Below are positions 19,260 to 28,954 of a stretch of DNA of 33,242 bases, one piece after another. Below the pieces are notes generated by a model. That model searched no databases, was not told the DNA's origin, and saw only the letters and a program-made list of their open reading frames with translations. Position 1 is the stretch's first letter. Every line of letters starts with the position of its first letter. Source of the stretch: Deltaproteobacteria bacterium. Lineage in GTDB: Bacteria > Desulfobacterota > Dissulfuribacteria > Dissulfuribacterales > QOAL01. Location: NCBI GenBank assembly GCA_027003115.1, contig JALWYS010000191.1:2857-36098 (forward strand), read 5' to 3'. A program made the position numbers and the translations under genes.

Positions 19260-21344
19260 ATGGCAAGTTCTGTTTACAGCATCTGTGGAATGTGTGCAGT
19301 CCGTTGCCCGATTCGCGTAGAAGTTGAAGACGGCAGGGTCTCCTGGATAGAAGGCAATGCCAACGATCCAGGGATGGGAACAAGCCTTTGTGCCAAGGGT
19401 ATTGCCGGCAGGGCACTGCTTTACGACGACGAAAGGCTTCAGTACCCGATGATAAGGGATGGAGAGCGTGGATCTGGCAAATGGAAAAGGGTTTCATGGG
19501 ATGAGGCCTATGACTTTGTGACTTCTAAACTCAAGGAGATCATGCAAAAGCATGGTGCAAGAGCGGTGATGCTGAGCGACAGAGGCGGTCCCTTTGCAGA
19601 CATGAGAAAGGCCTTCATGAAGGCTATAGGTTCTCCAAACTACTGCAATCATGATTGTACCTGCGGAAGAAATACCCATCATGCGTCAAAGTCCGTGTAC
19701 GGTCTGGGAAGAAAGGGCCTGGCTTATGATTTCAAAAATGCGAAACAGATCGTGCTCTTTGGCAGGAACATGGCGGAATCCTTCAAAGTGAAGGAGGTCA
19801 AGTCCTTCATGCAAGGGGTCAAAAAAGGTGCAAAGGTCACCTATATTGATCCGAGGGCAGCGCTAACGGCCTCAAAGTCCGCAAGGTACTGGCAGATACG
19901 GCCTGGCACCGACTACGCCCTTCTTTTGGCAATAGCCAATGTCATTTTGAAAGACGGCCTTTACGACAAGGAATTCGTGAAGAAGTATGTTACGGGAATT
20001 ACCAAGTTCAAAAATTTTGTAAAGGGTTACACACCTTCATGGGCGGAAAAGGAGACGGGTATTCCTGCAGATGAGATCGTTTCCTTTTGTAAGGATATAG
20101 CAGCAGATAAGCCGCAAGTCATCTTCCATCCAGGTTGGCACCTTTCCAGATATAATGATTCCTTTTATGCGAGCCGCATGATCCATATCATGAATGTCTT
20201 GATGGGAAATATTGAGGTCCCTGGTGGCCAGTTTTATCCTAAGGCGCCTAAAGACGCCGGATACAAGGGGCTAAAGAGTTTAGGAGCCGACATTCCCAAG
20301 GTTGAAGAAAAGAGAGCAGATGGCTGTGGGTGGAAATACAAGCGATTTGACGCAGGCCCTGGCCTTCTGCACCTTATGTACGAAGCTATTGAAACAGAGG
20401 ATCCCTATCCAATAAAGGCCTACTTTGTTGTTAGGCATGACCCACTGCTGGCCCTTCCGGATCCTGAGGAACAAAAACGTATTCTAAACAAGCTTGATCT
20501 CATTGTGGTTGTTGACGTCAACTACAGTGAAACCTTTGGCTTTGCCGACGTGATCTTGCCTGAAAGCACATATCTTGAGCGCGACACCATGATGAGAACC
20601 GACAAGGGGCTTAAGCCTGGTTTCAGTATGAGAAAAAAGGCCGTGGAGCCCGTTTATGATACCAAGGCAGGCTGGGAGATCTGGACCGAGCTTGCCCACA
20701 GACTGGGAAAGGGCAATTATTTCCCGTACAAGACCATTGAGGATATCTGGAGGTATCAGCTTCAAGATACAGACATCAAGCTTCAGGACTTTGACGAAAA
20801 GGGCTTTGTCCAGCTTACCAAAGAGCCCATCTGGTATGACAGAAACAAGCTGAAGTTTCCTACCCCTTCTGGGAAAATAGAGCTGATTTCCAAGAAGCTG
20901 GAAGACGAGGGCATTCCCTCTTTTATCCCCTACGAAAGTCCCAAAAAGCCTGAAAAGGGCGAATTCAGACTCCTTTTTGGACGTACTGGCTATCAAACCC
21001 ACGGCCAGACAACCAATAATCCCATCATTTCCGAGCTCATGGGTACCAATTGTCTTTGGATAAACACCCAGGCAGCCAAGGAACTTGGCATTAAGGATGG
21101 CCAGGAGGTCGTTGTTAGCAACAAAGGTGTGACTGGAAAGATAAAGGCCAGGGTTACGGATTTTATACATCCTGAAGCTGTCTTCATGCTGCACGGCTAT
21201 GGCCGTTCAATCCCATTCCAGACCAGGGCCTACAAAAAGGGTCTGGCGGACCAGGTGTTCATGAAGGGGTTGTTGAAGGTTTGGGACAAGGCAGGAGGGA
21301 GCGTCTCTCTTTGTGAGTCCTTTGTAAAGGTCACGCCTGCATAA
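19260..21344 (+). CDS. molybdopterin (MopB superfamily) oxidoreductase, thiosulfate/polysulfide reductase-like catalytic subunit, no signal peptide
   Basis: N-terminal [4Fe-4S] motif CGMCAVRCPIRVEVEDGRVSWIEGN...C; SWDEAYDFV; FPTPSGKIELISKKLEDEG; no N-terminal twin-arginine leader. Confidence 0.88.
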   Translation: MASSVYSICGMCAVRCPIRVEVEDGRVSWIEGNANDPGMGTSLCAKGIAGRALLYDDERLQYPMIRDGERGSGKWKRVSWDEAYDFVTSKLKEIMQKHGARAVMLSDRGGPFADMRKAFMKAIGSPNYCNHDCTCGRNTHHASKSVYGLGRKGLAYDFKNAKQIVLFGRNMAESFKVKEVKSFMQGVKKGAKVTYIDPRAALTASKSARYWQIRPGTDYALLLAIANVILKDGLYDKEFVKKYVTGITKFKNFVKGYTPSWAEKETGIPADEIVSFCKDIAADKPQVIFHPGWHLSRYNDSFYASRMIHIMNVLMGNIEVPGGQFYPKAPKDAGYKGLKSLGADIPKVEEKRADGCGWKYKRFDAGPGLLHLMYEAIETEDPYPIKAYFVVRHDPLLALPDPEEQKRILNKLDLIVVVDVNYSETFGFADVILPESTYLERDTMMRTDKGLKPGFSMRKKAVEPVYDTKAGWEIWTELAHRLGKGNYFPYKTIEDIWRYQLQDTDIKLQDFDEKGFVQLTKEPIWYDRNKLKFPTPSGKIELISKKLEDEGIPSFIPYESPKKPEKGEFRLLFGRTGYQTHGQTTNNPIISELMGTNCLWINTQAAKELGIKDGQEVVVSNKGVTGKIKARVTDFIHPEAVFMLHGYGRSIPFQTRAYKKGLADQVFMKGLLKVWDKAGGSVSLCESFVKVTPA

Positions 21345-21356
21345 GGAGGGTATGAA

Positions 21357-21860
21357 ATGAGCAAATATCACGTTGAACAGGATATGACCCTTTGTATTGG
21401 CTGCTTGGCCTGCGAAGCAGCATGCAAGGACAAAAACAATGTTCCGGTTGGTTCCCACTACTGCAAGATGATACCCGTGGGGCCCAGGATGGTACGGAAT
21501 GTACCTGTGATCCAATATGTCTACATGGCTTGTTTCCACTGTGAAAAGCCCTGGTGTGTGGATGCCTGTCCCACAGGCGCTATGCAGAAACGGGAAAAGG
21601 ACGGGATCGTCTTCGTGGATGCAGAACTGTGTGTGGGTTGCAAGGCGTGCATCAAGGCTTGTCCTTGGGGGGTGCCCCAGTGGGATTCCAACACGGGAAA
21701 GGTTGGCAAGTGCGACCTTTGCAAGGACAGGATCGATCAGGGGCTTAAGCCCGCCTGTGTGACCAAGTGCACAACCGGCTCCCTGCAGTTTCTGACGCCG
21801 GAAGAGGCCTCTGAGAAAAAACGCAGGGATTTTGCCGAACAGATGCTGAAAACGGCTTAA
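21357..21860 (+). CDS. four-cluster [4Fe-4S] ferredoxin-like electron-transfer subunit (PsrB/PhsB/DmsB type)
   Basis: CIGCLACEAAC, CFHCEKPWCVDAC, CVGCKACIKAC, CDLC...ACVTKC motifs. Confidence 0.92.
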   Translation: MSKYHVEQDMTLCIGCLACEAACKDKNNVPVGSHYCKMIPVGPRMVRNVPVIQYVYMACFHCEKPWCVDACPTGAMQKREKDGIVFVDAELCVGCKACIKACPWGVPQWDSNTGKVGKCDLCKDRIDQGLKPACVTKCTTGSLQFLTPEEASEKKRRDFAEQMLKTA

Positions 21861-21872
21861 GAAAGGCGAATC

Positions 21873-22250
21873 ATGACACCGGGAACTTATCTACCAACCG
21901 AGTACCTGCCCGTACTGATAATGCTCCTTTTTGCAACGGGCTTTGGAGTTGTGACCCTTTGGGTGGGGAAATTCTTCAGGCTGAGAAGGCCCTATGCTGA
22001 GAAGCTTGAGGCCTATGAATCTGGAAACCCGCCATCGGCGCCTCCAAGGTTCAGGTTCTCCATCAAGTTTTATCTCATTGCCATTTTGTTCGTGGTTTTT
22101 GATGTGGAGGCCATTTTTCTTTATCCGTGGGCGCTGGTTTACGACAATATCGGCATCTTTGCCGTGATAGAGATGTTTCTTTTCATATTCTTGCTTCTCG
22201 TAGGATATGCATATGCTTGGCGAAAGGAGGCCTTGGAGTGGGAAAGATAA
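21873..22250 (+). CDS. nuoA: NADH-quinone oxidoreductase subunit A
   Basis: YESGNPPSAPPRFRFSIKFYLIAILFVVFDVEAIFLYPWA is the NuoA signature. Confidence 0.96.
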   Translation: MTPGTYLPTEYLPVLIMLLFATGFGVVTLWVGKFFRLRRPYAEKLEAYESGNPPSAPPRFRFSIKFYLIAILFVVFDVEAIFLYPWALVYDNIGIFAVIEMFLFIFLLLVGYAYAWRKEALEWER

Positions 22251-22759
22251 CCTCCCCGGATCTAGTGCCAGTGGCTGAAGGCATCAAGGTTATACCTGGC
22301 GCAAATACGTTTTTGATGCAGTTTGACAAGATTGTTAACTGGAGCCGAGCTGGCTCCATCTGGCCCGTCACATTTGGCTTGGCCTGATGCGCCATTGAAA
22401 TGATGGCTGCTGGAAGCAGCCACCACGATCTGGACCGCTTTGGAATAATCTTCAGGGCAAGTCCAAGACAGGCTGACGCCATGATAGTGGCAGGCACTGT
22501 CACCCAGAAAATGGCCCCGGTGGTTCGGAGGGTTTACGACCAGATGCCAGAACCAAGGTACGTCATTGCCATGGGAAGCTGTGCATGCAGCGGTGGCGTA
22601 TTCAAGACCTATCATACCGTTCAGGGAGTTGATGAGTTTTTACCTGTTGATGTGTACGTGCCAGGGTGTCCGCCAAGGCCCGAAGCACTGCTGGAAGGCT
22701 TTATTCAGCTCCAGCAGAAGATGATGAAGGAGGAAATGAGGTGGAGCCGCTGGAGATAG
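22238..22759 (+). CDS. nuoB: NADH-quinone oxidoreductase subunit B, candidate selenoprotein (in-frame TGA at 22385-22387)
   Basis: GTG start overlapping the nuoA end; continuous frame ...[16 protein letters not shown][TGA][19 protein letters not shown]...[13 protein letters not shown]...[17 protein letters not shown]. The TGA replaces the first Cys of the conserved CC motif, and both flanks are clearly NuoB in the same frame. Confidence 0.88.
22401..22425 (+). promoter_or_regulatory. Candidate bacterial SECIS element within nuoB
   Basis: UGAUGGCUGCU-GGA-AGCAGCCACCA: 8 contiguous bp plus a mismatch and 2 bp more; apical loop starts with G; loop begins 24 nt after the UGA. Confidence 0.65.
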
Positions 22760-23331
22760 CAAGGAAATTACAGGAGAGGTTCCCAGACCAGGTTATTGAA
22801 GTCACGGAATGTCGTGACCAGGTGGGAATCGTGGTCAGGAAGGACAGGATAGTGGAGATGCTTCGCTGGCTGCATGATGACCCATCCATGCAGTTCAACC
22901 ATCTGGCCGATCTATGTGGTGTTGACTACCTGGGTAAAAAGGACGTGCGTTTCGAGGTGGTTTACAACCTCTATTCCATTTCCCGCAGACACCGTATCCG
23001 CATACGTGCCCAGGTTCCAGAGGATGACTGCCAGATAGATTCTGTCACCTCCATCTGGATGGGTGCAGACTGGCATGAAAGGGAATGTTTTGATCTTTTT
23101 GGCATTACCTTCAACAACCATCCTGACATGAGGCGGATACTGCTTCCTGAAGACTGGGAAGGGTACCCGCTAAGAAAGGATTACCCGCTGGACGGTGGAG
23201 GCAAGAACTGGAAGGGTTATGACGAGGTCTTGGAAAAGTCAAAGAGGTTGAGGAAGTACGATTTTTACGGACAGTACCAGGATCCCACCAAGAAGACAGG
23301 GTTGGAAGAAGATGCAAGAGAACAAAGCTGA
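22741..23331 (+). CDS. nuoC: NADH-quinone oxidoreductase subunit C
   Basis: [14 protein letters not shown]...[26 protein letters not shown]...[48 protein letters not shown] start overlapping the nuoB end. Confidence 0.94.
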   Translation: MEPLEIARKLQERFPDQVIEVTECRDQVGIVVRKDRIVEMLRWLHDDPSMQFNHLADLCGVDYLGKKDVRFEVVYNLYSISRRHRIRIRAQVPEDDCQIDSVTSIWMGADWHERECFDLFGITFNNHPDMRRILLPEDWEGYPLRKDYPLDGGGKNWKGYDEVLEKSKRLRKYDFYGQYQDPTKKTGLEEDAREQS

Positions 23332-24535
23332 ATCAAAAGAAATAGTCAGGGAGGAAATGGCCTACGAGCCCTATACCATTGCCATGGGGCCTCAGCATCC
23401 AGCCACACACGGGGTGCTCAAGCTGGATCTGGAACTGGATGGTGAAACCATTTTGAACTGTACGCCCACAGTAGGCTTTCTTCACAGGGGTGTTGAAAAG
23501 CTTGCAGAAAACCTCTCCTATGCCCAGACACTGCCCCTTACGGATCGCCTGGACTACATCGCATCAATGGCCAACAATGTTGCCTACAGCATTGCCGTGG
23601 AAAAACTTCTGGGCATAGAGGTTCCCATGAGGGCCAAATACATAAGGACCATCGTCATGGAGATGGCAAGGCTTACCGGGCACCTTCTGTGGCTTGCAAC
23701 CCATGCCCTTGATATTGGTGCCATGACGGTATTCCTGTACTGTTTCAGGGAAAGGGAGAACCTCCTTGACATGTTCGAGGAGATTTGTGGCGCCCGTCTG
23801 ACAACAAGCTATACATGTGTAGGTGGTGTCAGGCAGGACGTAACAGGCCATTTCCTTGAAAGCCTCCATGCCTTCACCGAGGATTTTCCTTCCAAGATCG
23901 CTGAGTATGAGACATTGATCGACAAGAACCGCATCTGGCTAAAGAGAACCCAGGGGGTTGGAGTGGTATCTGCCGAGGATGCGGTCAGTCTTGGGCTTAC
24001 AGGGCCAACGCTAAGGGGATCGGGTGTCGATTATGACGTACGCAAACACATGCCCTACGATGCGTATCCCTACGTGGATTTCGAGGTGCCAATAGGCTCA
24101 AAGGGGGATGTATATGACAGGTACCGTTGCCGCATGGAGGAGATGCATCAGTCTAACTCCATTATCAGGCAGTGCATAGAGGCCCTGCCCAAGGGGCCAA
24201 TTTGTGCACCTGACGCTCCTGACCTGGTGATGCCCTATGGAGTACAAAAAAAGGTGGCAGCAGATGCAACCTTTGCTTCCGGTGTCATAAAACTTATGAG
24301 GGACAATGAGCACTACATCGATGGAGATGTCTATGTATCAGCAGAGGTCCCAAAGGGAGAGCTGGGATTTTACTTCGTAAGTGATGGGAGGGGCGTGCCA
24401 TACAGGATGCACATTCGCTCCCCCTCCTACATCCATATTGGCGCTTTGCCTTTCATGTGCAAGGGCCAGATGGTGGCAGATGTCATAGCAATAATAGGTA
24501 GTGTGGACGTAGTCCTGGGAGAGTGTGACAGATAA
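23312..24535 (+). CDS. nuoD: NADH-quinone oxidoreductase subunit D
   Basis: [21 protein letters not shown]...[12 protein letters not shown]...; C-terminal DVVLGECDR. Confidence 0.97.
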   Translation: MQENKAESKEIVREEMAYEPYTIAMGPQHPATHGVLKLDLELDGETILNCTPTVGFLHRGVEKLAENLSYAQTLPLTDRLDYIASMANNVAYSIAVEKLLGIEVPMRAKYIRTIVMEMARLTGHLLWLATHALDIGAMTVFLYCFRERENLLDMFEEICGARLTTSYTCVGGVRQDVTGHFLESLHAFTEDFPSKIAEYETLIDKNRIWLKRTQGVGVVSAEDAVSLGLTGPTLRGSGVDYDVRKHMPYDAYPYVDFEVPIGSKGDVYDRYRCRMEEMHQSNSIIRQCIEALPKGPICAPDAPDLVMPYGVQKKVAADATFASGVIKLMRDNEHYIDGDVYVSAEVPKGELGFYFVSDGRGVPYRMHIRSPSYIHIGALPFMCKGQMVADVIAIIGSVDVVLGECDR

Positions 24536-24549
24536 GGATTGGGGGATAA

Positions 24550-25518
24550 ATGGAACTGTTATGGATCCTCATTAAAATCTTGATTGTTTTTGCGGTGGTT
24601 ATGCTTCATGTAATGTACGCCACCTACTTTGAGCGCAAGGTAATAGGTCATATGCAGGTGCGTATGGGGCCCATGAGGGTTGGACCCCACGGTATACTGC
24701 AACCAATAGCAGACGGTCTTAAGCTTTTTTTCAAGGAAGACATCATGCCCACAGTGGCAGACAAAAAAGTCTTCTACGCAGCACCACTCATATGTCTCAT
24801 CTCTGCCCTTAGTGCAGTAGCGGTTATTCCCTTTTTCGAAGGCTTTGCCATTGCAAATATCAATATTGGGATCCTTTATATCTTTGCAATGAGTTCCCTT
24901 GCCTCATATGGTGTGGTGCTTGCTGGATGGTCGTCCAACTCCAAGTATTCTTTTCTTGGAGGCCTTCGCTCATCAGCCCAGGTCATAAGCTATGAGATTG
25001 CCATGGGGCTGAGTCTTGTAGGAGTAATGATGCTCTCTGGCTCCCTGAACCTGACAGACATAGTTCATGCCCAGATGAAGAGCCCCTTCAAGATATACCT
25101 TATTCCCCAAATAATAGGATTCTTCGTATTTGTCATTGCCATGTTTGCCGAGACCAACCGCACACCCTTCGATTTGCCAGAGGCGGAATCGGAACTGGTT
25201 GCAGGCTACTGCACCGAGTACAGCGGTATGCGCTTCGCCCTGTTTTTCATGGCGGAATACATTGGCATGATTGTCATGTCATGTCTTGCAGTGGTGTGCT
25301 TTCTGGGAGGCTGGAGCGGGCCCTTTGACGTGCCTGGGATTCCATTCTTCTGGTTCCTCATCAAGGTCTACTTCTTTATTTTCGTTTACTACTGGGTAAG
25401 GGCTACGCTTCCGCGTTACAGGTACGATCAGCTCATGGCCCTTGGCTGGAAGGTGTTAATCCCACTCGCCCTGTTCAATATTGTGCTGACAGGGACAATA
25501 AAGTCCATGTTTGGATAA
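24550..25518 (+). CDS. nuoH: NADH-quinone oxidoreductase subunit H
   Basis: YFERKVIGHMQVRMGPMRVGPHGILQPIADGLKLFFKED; AETNRTPFDLPEAESELVAGY. Confidence 0.97.
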   Translation: MELLWILIKILIVFAVVMLHVMYATYFERKVIGHMQVRMGPMRVGPHGILQPIADGLKLFFKEDIMPTVADKKVFYAAPLICLISALSAVAVIPFFEGFAIANINIGILYIFAMSSLASYGVVLAGWSSNSKYSFLGGLRSSAQVISYEIAMGLSLVGVMMLSGSLNLTDIVHAQMKSPFKIYLIPQIIGFFVFVIAMFAETNRTPFDLPEAESELVAGYCTEYSGMRFALFFMAEYIGMIVMSCLAVVCFLGGWSGPFDVPGIPFFWFLIKVYFFIFVYYWVRATLPRYRYDQLMALGWKVLIPLALFNIVLTGTIKSMFG

Positions 25519-25533
25519 TTCAGGCAGGTTGCT

Positions 25534-26172
25534 ATGAAAATAAAATACGACACACGGAAGAATCTGGCCGAGCGCATATTTTTACTGGAGATACTAAAAG
25601 GGCTTGGACTTACCCTGAAAAGGCTTTTCTCCAAGTCTGTTACCATCCAGTATCCCAAGGAACGAAAGAAGCTGTTTCCTGGCTTCAGGGGCAAGCATGC
25701 CCTTATAAGAGATCCGAACACCAAGGAATCCAGGTGTGTTGCGTGCATGAGATGTGCAACCGTGTGCCCTGCAAGGTGCATATCCATCAGGTTTTCAAAG
25801 GATGAAAAGACTCAGGCAAGGAAGGTGGAATCCTACGAAATAGATGCCCTGCGCTGCATATTTTGCGGTTACTGCGAGGAAGTATGTCCAGTAAACGCGG
25901 TGGTTCTCACCGAAGAGTATGAGTACTCCAATTACACCAGGGAACCATTCCACTTCGACATGGAAAGACTTCTCAAGAACTGGGATGAATTCGTTGAAAA
26001 GAACAAGATCGATCCGGAACAGTACAGGAATCCATTTCTCAGGCCAAGGGGACGGTCTTTGGGAGAGCTTCCCTCTGGTAAACGCATAGACGTCCCTGAG
26101 GAGTGGACCCTTGAAGGCCAGGTTATCTGGAAAGACGGCAGGGCCGTGTCTGCCAAGGAAGTTGTTTCATAA
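25534..26172 (+). CDS. nuoI: NADH-quinone oxidoreductase subunit I (2x[4Fe-4S])
   Basis: CVACMRCATVCPARCI and CIFCGYCEEVCPVNAV. Confidence 0.96.
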   Translation: MKIKYDTRKNLAERIFLLEILKGLGLTLKRLFSKSVTIQYPKERKKLFPGFRGKHALIRDPNTKESRCVACMRCATVCPARCISIRFSKDEKTQARKVESYEIDALRCIFCGYCEEVCPVNAVVLTEEYEYSNYTREPFHFDMERLLKNWDEFVEKNKIDPEQYRNPFLRPRGRSLGELPSGKRIDVPEEWTLEGQVIWKDGRAVSAKEVVS

Positions 26173-26186
26173 ATCGGGAGGGTTAA

Positions 26187-26702
26187 ATGGTTCAACTGTT
26201 ATTCTTTTATTTTGCCCTGGTTGTGATTGGGCTGGGTTTGCGCATTGTCACCTGCAAGAACCCTGTTCATAGCGTGCTTCTCATGCTGGTCCTGTTCTTT
26301 CATATGGCTGGCTTCTACCTGCTGCTCAATGCCGAGTTTCTGGCAGCGGTACAGGTCATAGTGTATGCAGGAGCCATTCTGGTCCTGTATCTGTTCGTCC
26401 TGTTTTTGGTAAACCTTCGGGAAGAGGTGAAGATGAGTCCCTTTATTGAAAAGGGCAAGTGGTTGGGAATAGTGGGCGCAGTTGTACTTTTCATAACCTT
26501 TTTAAGGGGTGTCATGAACTTTTCTCTTGGCCCCCACGGAGAGTACACCATTGAAAAGGTGCAACAGCTCACCCATACCAAGGCAATGGGAGAGGCCATC
26601 TACACCGCATACATACTTCCATTTGAGATTGCAGGTTTGATTCTTCTCGTGGCTGTGATCGGCGGATTGGCCCTGGCCAAGAAGGAAAAAAAGGGGGCAT
26701 AA
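26187..26702 (+). CDS. nuoJ: NADH-quinone oxidoreductase subunit J
   Basis: NAEFLAAVQVIVYAGAILVLYLFVLFLVNLR. Confidence 0.95.
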   Translation: MVQLLFFYFALVVIGLGLRIVTCKNPVHSVLLMLVLFFHMAGFYLLLNAEFLAAVQVIVYAGAILVLYLFVLFLVNLREEVKMSPFIEKGKWLGIVGAVVLFITFLRGVMNFSLGPHGEYTIEKVQQLTHTKAMGEAIYTAYILPFEIAGLILLVAVIGGLALAKKEKKGA

Positions 26703-26703
26703 A

Positions 26704-27006
26704 ATGGTTCATTTAAGCTGGTATCTCACTGTATCAGCCATGCTTTTCTGCATAGGGGTTTTTGGATTCCTGACAAGGCGGAACATCATAATGATGCTGT
26801 TGTCAATTGAGCTTATGCTCAACTCGGTAAACCTCAACCTTGCTGCCATGAGTCACTACATGGAGGATCTCCGTGGGCAGGTCCTGGTCTTTTTTATAAT
26901 AGCCGTTGCAGCGGCCGAGGCGGCAATAGGGCTGGGCATAGTGGTTACCCTGTTCCGCAATTACCGTTCGGTCCACACCGAAGACATAATTAAGCTGAAA
27001 GGATGA
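26704..27006 (+). CDS. nuoK: NADH-quinone oxidoreductase subunit K
   Basis: FLTRRNIIMMLLSIELMLNSVNLN...AAAEAAIGLGIVVTLFRN. Confidence 0.96.
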   Translation: MVHLSWYLTVSAMLFCIGVFGFLTRRNIIMMLLSIELMLNSVNLNLAAMSHYMEDLRGQVLVFFIIAVAAAEAAIGLGIVVTLFRNYRSVHTEDIIKLKG

Positions 27007-27013
27007 GGTAGAG

Positions 27014-28933
27014 ATGAATATTCCTATATACTTGCTGGTAATTCCGTTTCTGCCCCTGGCTTCCTTTGTATTCACCCTGCTTCTTGGGAAAAGGCTGGGA
27101 GAAAAGGCTCACTGGCCTCCCATAATCGCGGTTCTCATCTCTTTTCTTTGCGCCTGTTACGCATTTGACCAGGTGCTTCATGGCAACCACGTAAATGCGG
27201 ATCTTTACACCTGGTTTGCCTCTGCCAAGTTCAAGGCGTCCGTTGGCTTTCTCCTTGATGAGCTTACGGCAGTAATGCTCATAGTTGTTACCTCCATAAG
27301 CAGTCTTGTTCACATCTATTCCGTGGGTTACATGCACGACGATCCAGGGTACGCTAGGTTCTTCTCCTATTTGAGCCTCTTTACCTTCTCCATGCTCATG
27401 CTGGTCCTGGGGAACAACTTTTTGCAGCTCTATTTTGGCTGGGAAGCGGTTGGCCTTTCATCCTATTTGCTCATCGGTTTTTGGTATCACAAGAAGTCTG
27501 CATCTGACGCCGGCAAGAAGGCCTTTATTGTGAACAGGTTCGGAGATTTTGGTTTCGGCTTGGGAATAATAGTGGTTTTTCTCATCTTTGGCTCTGTTCA
27601 CTATGATACGGTCTTTGCCCATGTCCATGACGTGGTTGGTCAGACCTTCAACTTCATGGGCTTTAATTTCGACGTCATAAGTCTTATGGCAATACTGCTA
27701 TTTTGCGGTGCGGTAGGTAAGTCGGCCCAGATTCCGCTTCATGTTTGGTTGCCAGATGCAATGGAGGGCCCTACCCCCGTTAGTGCCCTTATCCATGCTG
27801 CCACCATGGTTACAGCAGGTGTATTTCTGGTTGCAAGATGTAACCCCATCTTCAGCCTGTCTCCTGCTGCCATGAACCTTGTAACAATAATAGGTGCACT
27901 TACGTGTTTCTTTGCCGCAACCATTGCTCTTGTGCAGGTGGACATAAAGAGGGTCATAGCCTATTCCACTGTGAGCCAGCTGGCCTACATGTTTATAGGT
28001 TGCGGTGTTGGCGCTTACGGGACAGGTATTTTTCACCTTTATACCCATGCCTACTTCAAGGCCCTTCTTTTTCTTGGTGCTGGTAGCGTAATTCACGCAA
28101 TGAGTGACGAGCAGGATATTAGAAAGATGGGAGGCCTCAAGAAATACCTGCCTGTAACCTACTTCACGTTTCTGTTAGCGTCTCTTTCCATTTCAGGAAT
28201 CCCGCCCTTTGCCGGCTTTTTCAGTAAGGACCAGATCCTTGCCGAGGCGTTTGCATCCCATGTTGCCTCTGGAAAGTTTGCGTGGTTCGTTGGTACGGTT
28301 GTTGCGGCAATGACTGCCTTTTACTCTTTCAGGCTCATATTCTTGACATTTCACGGTGAGTTCAGGGGAACAGAGGATCAGCGAAAGCATCTGCATGAAT
28401 CCCCCCTTTCCATGACCATACCCCTGACACTTCTAGCACTTGGAGCCCTTGCTTCTGGCTGGGTTGGTATTCCAGAGGTTCTTGGAGGGGAAAATGGCTG
28501 GGCGCATTTTCTAGCCCCGGTTGTTGGACATCCGGAAGTTCATCTCAGCGAATTTACCGAATGGGTGCTTATGGCAATCTCCGTGGCAGCGGGTATTGGT
28601 GGAATATATCTGGCATACGTCATGTACATGGTTAAGCCTGAGATTCCAGTGGAGCTTGCCCGTAAACATCCAAAGCTGTACGACACCCTTTTTAACAAGT
28701 ACTACGTGGATGAGTTTTATAGCGCAACAATTGTCCAGCCCACCATAAGTTGCGGCAGAAAGGTCCTTAGAGGCATAACGGACGGAAAGATTATAGAGGG
28801 GGTTGTAAACGGTGTTCCTGGTTTGATCGGCAAGTTCAGTCACGTACTTGCAAGACTCCAAAACGGAAGAGTCCAGCACTATGGCGGAGTGATGGCTGTG
28901 GGTGCCTTTATTCTTCTTTGGATATTCATGTAA
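27014..28933 (+). CDS. nuoL: NADH-quinone oxidoreductase subunit L
   Basis: SVGYMHDDPGYARFFSYLSLFTFSML...GKSAQIPLHVWLPDAMEGPTPVSALIHAATMVTAGVFL. Confidence 0.97.
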   Translation: MNIPIYLLVIPFLPLASFVFTLLLGKRLGEKAHWPPIIAVLISFLCACYAFDQVLHGNHVNADLYTWFASAKFKASVGFLLDELTAVMLIVVTSISSLVHIYSVGYMHDDPGYARFFSYLSLFTFSMLMLVLGNNFLQLYFGWEAVGLSSYLLIGFWYHKKSASDAGKKAFIVNRFGDFGFGLGIIVVFLIFGSVHYDTVFAHVHDVVGQTFNFMGFNFDVISLMAILLFCGAVGKSAQIPLHVWLPDAMEGPTPVSALIHAATMVTAGVFLVARCNPIFSLSPAAMNLVTIIGALTCFFAATIALVQVDIKRVIAYSTVSQLAYMFIGCGVGAYGTGIFHLYTHAYFKALLFLGAGSVIHAMSDEQDIRKMGGLKKYLPVTYFTFLLASLSISGIPPFAGFFSKDQILAEAFASHVASGKFAWFVGTVVAAMTAFYSFRLIFLTFHGEFRGTEDQRKHLHESPLSMTIPLTLLALGALASGWVGIPEVLGGENGWAHFLAPVVGHPEVHLSEFTEWVLMAISVAAGIGGIYLAYVMYMVKPEIPVELARKHPKLYDTLFNKYYVDEFYSATIVQPTISCGRKVLRGITDGKIIEGVVNGVPGLIGKFSHVLARLQNGRVQHYGGVMAVGAFILLWIFM

Positions 28934-28954
28934 CCAAGGGGAGGAATAGCGAAC

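Noticed and set aside
20484-21194. 236-aa minus-strand ORF opposite the molybdopterin oxidoreductase
   Set aside because: Shadow ORF of a strongly supported coding gene; no recognisable domain and no independent signal.
22400-22759. nuoB starting at ATG 22400 as a separate complete gene
   Set aside because: It would lack the tandem-Cys motif and N-terminal domain, while the in-frame sequence upstream of the TGA is clearly NuoB.
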